From positions 1 through 63,364 of the forward strand of contig NZ_AEJB01000465.1 of assembly GCF_000331005.1 (NCBI RefSeq): a stretch of 63,364 nucleotides of DNA, written 5' to 3'. The notes beneath the pieces were generated by a model. It was not told where the DNA came from and made no database searches. It worked only from the letters and a program-made list of their open reading frames with translations. Below are positions 60,143 through 63,364 of this stretch, piece by piece; the stretch's first letter is position 1; each line of letters starts with the position of its first letter. Both the position numbers and the translations under genes were made by a program. This stretch comes from Streptomyces turgidiscabies Car8 (GTDB lineage: Bacteria > Actinomycetota > Actinomycetes > Streptomycetales > Streptomycetaceae).

Positions 60143-61867
60143 CTACCCCACCCGTGACATCCTGGCCACCGGATCGCCCGCCTCCGGGTTGTCCGTCTCG
60201 TACTTGAGGTCGTCGCCTACCGGGGTGAGCAGGACCCTGTGCGATCCCGTCGTGCACACGTCCCTGTTCGACTTGTCGGCGATCGACGTGACGACGAGCC
60301 GGGTCTTTGTGACCTCCTTCAGGAACAGGTCGTCGTCGCAGATGCCGCCGATCTGGTCCGTCTGCCGGAAGGTGCCCAACTTGTCGCCGACGGCGGCCTG
60401 TTGGACCGTCACCCGGAACGTCCCCATCGGCAGCGCCCCGTCGAGGGCGACAGCCGGACCCTCCCAGGTGCCGACGTAGGACGCGGGCACCGTCATCGTG
60501 CCGCTCGCCGGCCCGGGCACCGTGCTCTGTGACGGACTCTGCGGCGCCTGGTCGGAGTACTCGCTCGACGCCGAACTCTCCGCCGCCTGCCCGGTGTCCT
60601 TGCTCGCGGCCGAGCCGTCGTCGGCGCCGCCACCCGGCAGCAGGTCGAACAGGAACGTCGAACCGACCGTCACCACAGCCATCGCGCCGGCCACCGCGAG
60701 GGCCACCGTGCAGCTCAGCTTCCGGCCGCGCCCGTCGGCGCCGGGTACGGAGGTCGCCGCCACGCTGACGGAGACCTTGCCGGGCGCCCGATCGGACGGC
60801 TCCGGATCAGGCTCCGGCTCCGCGTCCCGGGGCCCCGGCATCACCGGCAGCCCGGGCATCACCGGCGGCGGCCCGAACTCGCCCGCGCCCACACCCACGC
60901 CCGCCCCCGTGACCATGGGCGTACTGAACCCCACCGGCCCGGACAGCGCGCCCTCCTGAGCCGCCGCCTCCGCGACCTCCAGGTTGAGCAGTGCCACCGC
61001 GTCCCGGCTGACCCGCTCCACCACCGCCCCCGGCAGCCACCCGCCCGCCACCAGCCGTGCCGCCCCCTCGGGAGCGAGCCGCCGGGCGACCTCGGCGGGG
61101 GCCGGTCGAGCGGACGGGTCCTTCGCCAGGCAGCCTTCGACCACCTCCCGCAACTCACCGTCCAGGCCGTCGAGTCGGGGCTCCTCGTGCACGACCTTGT
61201 AGAGCAGGGCCGCCGAGGAGTCCCCGGGGAAGGGGGATCTGCCGGTCGCCGCGTACGCCAGTACCGCGCCCAGGGAGAAGACGTCCGCCGGTCCGGCGAC
61301 CGGATGGCCGAGGATCTGTTCCGGGGACATGTAGCCGGGTGAGCCGACCGAGACGCCCGTCGACGTCAGGGACGCCGTGCCGTCGGTGGCCCGTGCGATG
61401 CCGAAGTCGATGAGGAGGGGGCCGTCGAGGGTGAGAAGGACGTTCGACGGCTTCACGTCCCGGTGGACGAGATTCAGGGCGTGGACGGCGGTCAGCGCCT
61501 CGGCGAGGCCGGCGCCCAGTGCCCGTACGGAATCCACGGGCAACGGGCCGTCGTTCGTGATCGCCGCCGTCAGGGAGGGGCCGGCCGCGTACGCCGTCGC
61601 CACCCACGGCACCGGGGCGTCCGGGTCCGCGTCCAGGACGGAGGCCGTCCAGGCGCCGCCGACCCGCCGGGCGGCCTCGACCTCGCGCCGGAACCGGGCC
61701 CGGAACTCCTCGTCGAGCGCGAAGTGCGGGTGCACGATCTTGACCGCGACGGTACGGCCGCCGGTGCTGCGCCCCAGGTAGACCCGGCCCATCCCGCCCG
61801 CGCCGAGCCGCCCGAGCAGCCGGTAGGGCCCCACGACGGCCGACTCACCGACGTCCAGCGGCTGCAT
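60143..61867 (-). CDS. Membrane Ser/Thr protein kinase (PknB/Hanks type)
   Basis: The 574-aa kinase has a glycine loop GAGGMG (22-27 region), Lys43, catalytic HRDVKPSN (Asp137), DFG (154-156), SPGYMSPEQ and an Asp/Pro-rich juxtamembrane part. A TM helix (CTVALAVAGAMAVVTVGSTF) and an extracellular domain of about 150 residues with two cysteines (GICDDD, DVCTTG) follow. No PASTA repeats are present, so the external sensor is of another kind. ATG 61867 has GGAGAGG upstream. Its FHA-bearing neighbour ATPase is a possible substrate; that is inference from proximity. Confidence 0.92.
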   Translation of the reverse strand: MQPLDVGESAVVGPYRLLGRLGAGGMGRVYLGRSTGGRTVAVKIVHPHFALDEEFRARFRREVEAARRVGGAWTASVLDADPDAPVPWVATAYAAGPSLTAAITNDGPLPVDSVRALGAGLAEALTAVHALNLVHRDVKPSNVLLTLDGPLLIDFGIARATDGTASLTSTGVSVGSPGYMSPEQILGHPVAGPADVFSLGAVLAYAATGRSPFPGDSSAALLYKVVHEEPRLDGLDGELREVVEGCLAKDPSARPAPAEVARRLAPEGAARLVAGGWLPGAVVERVSRDAVALLNLEVAEAAAQEGALSGPVGFSTPMVTGAGVGVGAGEFGPPPVMPGLPVMPGPRDAEPEPDPEPSDRAPGKVSVSVAATSVPGADGRGRKLSCTVALAVAGAMAVVTVGSTFLFDLLPGGGADDGSAASKDTGQAAESSASSEYSDQAPQSPSQSTVPGPASGTMTVPASYVGTWEGPAVALDGALPMGTFRVTVQQAAVGDKLGTFRQTDQIGGICDDDLFLKEVTKTRLVVTSIADKSNRDVCTTGSHRVLLTPVGDDLKYETDNPEAGDPVARMSRVG

Positions 61868-61933
61868 GACGCCCACCTCTCCCCCGTACACACCTCATAC
61901 GCCGGCCTGCGCCCGCCAGCGACGAGCAGCAGC

Positions 61934-62782
61934 CTACGGCTCCAGCAGGTCGACCTCCACGTCTGCGGGAAAGCCCGTCGTGGGGCCCACACGTCGGGCG
62001 AACTCCCGTACGGCCGCGAGCTGCGGTCCGCCGAAGCGGAAGTCGAGAGTCGTGAAGTAGCGCTCCAGGACCTGGGCGTCGAACTCCTCCCAGCGGGCCG
62101 CCTGCTCGGCGACCTTGACGACCTCCTCCAGGGAGACGTCGCGGGAGGCGAGGAACGCCTCGTGGACCTTCCGGGTCAGGACCGGTTCGCGCTCCAGGTA
62201 GTCCTTCCGGGCCGCCCAGACCGCGAAGACGAACGGCAGCCCCGTCCACTCCTTCCACAGGGCGCCCAGATCGTGCACCTGGAGGCCGTAGCGCGGGCCG
62301 TCCAGGAGGTTGGCGCGCAGGGCCGCGTCCCCGATCAGCACCGCGGCGTCCGCCTCCTGCATCATCAGGCTGAGGTCGGGCGGACACGTGTAGTAGTCGG
62401 GTTGTACGCCGTAACGCTCCGCCAGGAGCAGTTGCGCCAGGCGCACGGAGGTGCGGGAGGTCGAGCCGAGTGCCACCCGTGCGCCGTCCAGCTGGTCCAG
62501 AGGGACCTGTGAGACGAGCACGCACGACATCACCGGGCCGTCGCAGCCGACGGCGATGTCAGGGAAGGCGACCAGGTCATCGGCGTTGCGGAGGAACTCG
62601 ACGAGCGTGATGGGCCCGATGTCGAGGTCGCCGCGCACCAGCTTCTCGCTGAGCTTCTCAGGGGTGTCCTTGGTCAGCTCGAAGTCGAGGAGCGTGCCTG
62701 TTCTCGCGAGCCCCCAGTACAGGGGCAGGCAGTTCAGGAACTGGATGTGGCCGACGCGCGGCCGGGTGCGAGAATTGTCCAC
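61934..62782 (-). CDS. mqnA: Chorismate dehydratase MqnA
   Basis: The 282-aa periplasmic-binding-protein-like enzyme converts chorismate to 3-enolpyruvylbenzoate, the first dedicated step of the futalosine menaquinone route. Hallmarks are VGHIQFLNCLPLYWGL, the GDLDIGPITLVEFLRN segment, LGSTSRTSVRLAQ and DAAVLIGDAALR. GTG 62782 gives the normal length. It lies 66 bp from the kinase gene on the same strand and may share its transcript. Confidence 0.95.
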   Translation of the reverse strand: MDNSRTRPRVGHIQFLNCLPLYWGLARTGTLLDFELTKDTPEKLSEKLVRGDLDIGPITLVEFLRNADDLVAFPDIAVGCDGPVMSCVLVSQVPLDQLDGARVALGSTSRTSVRLAQLLLAERYGVQPDYYTCPPDLSLMMQEADAAVLIGDAALRANLLDGPRYGLQVHDLGALWKEWTGLPFVFAVWAARKDYLEREPVLTRKVHEAFLASRDVSLEEVVKVAEQAARWEEFDAQVLERYFTTLDFRFGGPQLAAVREFARRVGPTTGFPADVEVDLLEP

Positions 62783-62883
62783 ATCGCGAGGCTAACGGGC
62801 CCGGAGTGCGATGGATCCTCCCGGGGGTTGTCAAGGGCGCGCGCCGCCTCTCAAACGTCCGAGTGACGTGATCTTGACCTCTA

Positions 62884-63070
62884 TTGCATTCCGGTGCCTG
62901 CATGCTAGGCTCGCCGCAAGTTGCAGTTTGGTTTCCCTTGCAGTACAGAGCCTGCGGAGCATGTGACCGCGGGCTCTCGTCGTATTCAGATGAATGCAGT
63001 TGTTTACAAGCTTTTGTTTACACCTTGCAGGTTCTGGAGCAGGGCAACCCTTTGGGCCCAGGGAGGGCTT
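62884..63070 (+). promoter_or_regulatory. Promoter and long leader of the cold-shock gene
   Basis: A possible promoter is TTGCAT (62884-62889) and TAGGCT (62906-62911) with 16-bp spacing, giving a leader of about 150 nt. The leader is AT-rich for this genome and contains a 9-bp direct repeat, TTGTTTACA, at 63000-63008 and 63014-63022. Long structured leaders are usual for csp mRNAs. An alternative promoter near the direct repeats is possible. Confidence 0.5.
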
Positions 63071-63274
63071 ATGGCTACCGGAACCGTGAAGTGGTTCAAC
63101 GCCGAAAAGGGCTTTGGTTTCATTGCCCAAGAAGGCGGCGGCCCGGACGTCTTCGTCCACTACTCCGCGATCAACGCGAGCGGATTCCGTTCTCTCGAAG
63201 AGAACCAGGCGGTTTCCTTCGACGTCACGCAGGGTCCTAAGGGCCCGCAGGCGGAGAACGTCAGCCCGATCTAA
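63071..63274 (+). CDS. Cold-shock domain protein (CspA family)
   Basis: The 67-aa single-domain RNA chaperone has the RNP1 motif KGFGFI and RNP2-type VFVHYS, preceded by GTVKWFNAEKG. It has family length and no extension. ATG 63071 follows GGGAGGG. It is divergent from mqnA. Such proteins in Streptomyces are often highly expressed independent of temperature. Confidence 0.95.
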   Translation: MATGTVKWFNAEKGFGFIAQEGGGPDVFVHYSAINASGFRSLEENQAVSFDVTQGPKGPQAENVSPI

Positions 63275-63329
63275 GGTTTCGGCTCGTCCGAGCCGTATGC
63301 CGTGATCCGGAACGTGTGCAGTACCCCAA

Positions 63330-63364
63330 GGAGCTCCGAGCCGTCTCGACGGCATCGGAGCTCC
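63330..63364 (+). terminator. Strong stem-loop terminator after the cold-shock gene
   Basis: GGAGCTCCGAGCCGT pairs with ACGGCATCGGAGCTCC around a CTCG loop, interrupted by one bulged base. It lies 56 bp beyond the stop and ends at the window's edge. Confidence 0.85.

Noticed and set aside
1..63364. tRNA, rRNA or insertion-sequence genes
   Set aside because: I saw no tRNA cloverleaf pattern, no rRNA sequence and no transposase motifs anywhere in the window.

Overview
The window looks like chromosomal DNA of a Streptomyces or close relative. It is very GC-rich, uses many GTG starts and has gene pairs joined by ATGA, GTGA or TGATG overlaps. It carries the futalosine menaquinone genes mqnA and mqnC, a Tad/Flp pilus operon, a HATPase/HTH-DUF5753/DUF397 developmental module and Streptomyces-type intergenic repeats. 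From memory, the gene order (menG, mqnC, a whiJ-type locus, Tad genes, an FtsK/SpoIIIE ATPase, a kinase, mqnA, a cold-shock gene) resembles the SCO4556 to SCO4505 stretch of S. coelicolor; I could not check this by alignment.

Layout. 1-3.2 kb: geranylgeranyl-reductase-type flavoprotein, GNAT acetyltransferase, PASTA protein and menG. 3.3-9.0 kb: an operon resembling ica/pga exopolysaccharide genes (deacetylase-glycosyltransferase fusion, acyltransferase, small membrane protein), facing a GH18-like lipoprotein gene broken by a one-base frameshift. 9.1-15 kb: an amidohydrolase-like fragment protein, mqnC, a prepilin peptidase and a LysM-BTAD membrane protein. 15.2-16.9 kb: a lipoprotein plus secreted-protein pair. 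17-19.7 kb: a PD-(D/E)XK nuclease-like protein and the HATPase/HTH/DUF397 module. 19.7-27.6 kb: an RHS toxin island with tandem immunity candidates, bracketed by a 60-bp imperfect direct repeat. 27.7-29.7 kb: an alcohol-dehydrogenase-family gene facing a TetR gene. 31-37.8 kb: the Tad pilus operon. 39.5-59.9 kb: a large type VII secretion (T7SS) region. 60-63.4 kb: a Ser/Thr kinase, mqnA and a cold-shock gene.

The most unusual content is the T7SS region. A five-gene cassette occurs three times (41261-44658, 45692-50123, 50230-53825): a small FxxNW helical-hairpin protein, a 420-510 aa protein with a shared N-terminal T7SS-signal-like module and a hydrophobic middle, a membrane protein, and two members of one uncharacterised protein superfamily. 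A reduced two-gene version lies at 29796-30921. The RHS toxin at 21345-25967 has the same N-terminal module, so it is probably a client of the same machine. The only core T7SS component seen is a 1538-aa ATPase at 55317-59933, with a ubiquitin-like N-terminus, an FHA-like domain, membrane helices and three ATPase domains, an arrangement nearer to EssC than to mycobacterial EccC. The lipoprotein/secreted pair found alone at 15.2 kb has a paralogous copy placed immediately upstream of cassette A, which ties those proteins to the secretion region. The clearest sequence-level oddities are a TTA codon in the cassette A effector, an orphan copy of the lipoprotein leader beside the RHS gene, a fragment of a DUF5753 regulator between cassettes A and B, and palindromic operator candidates upstream of the polysaccharide operon and of the ATPase.
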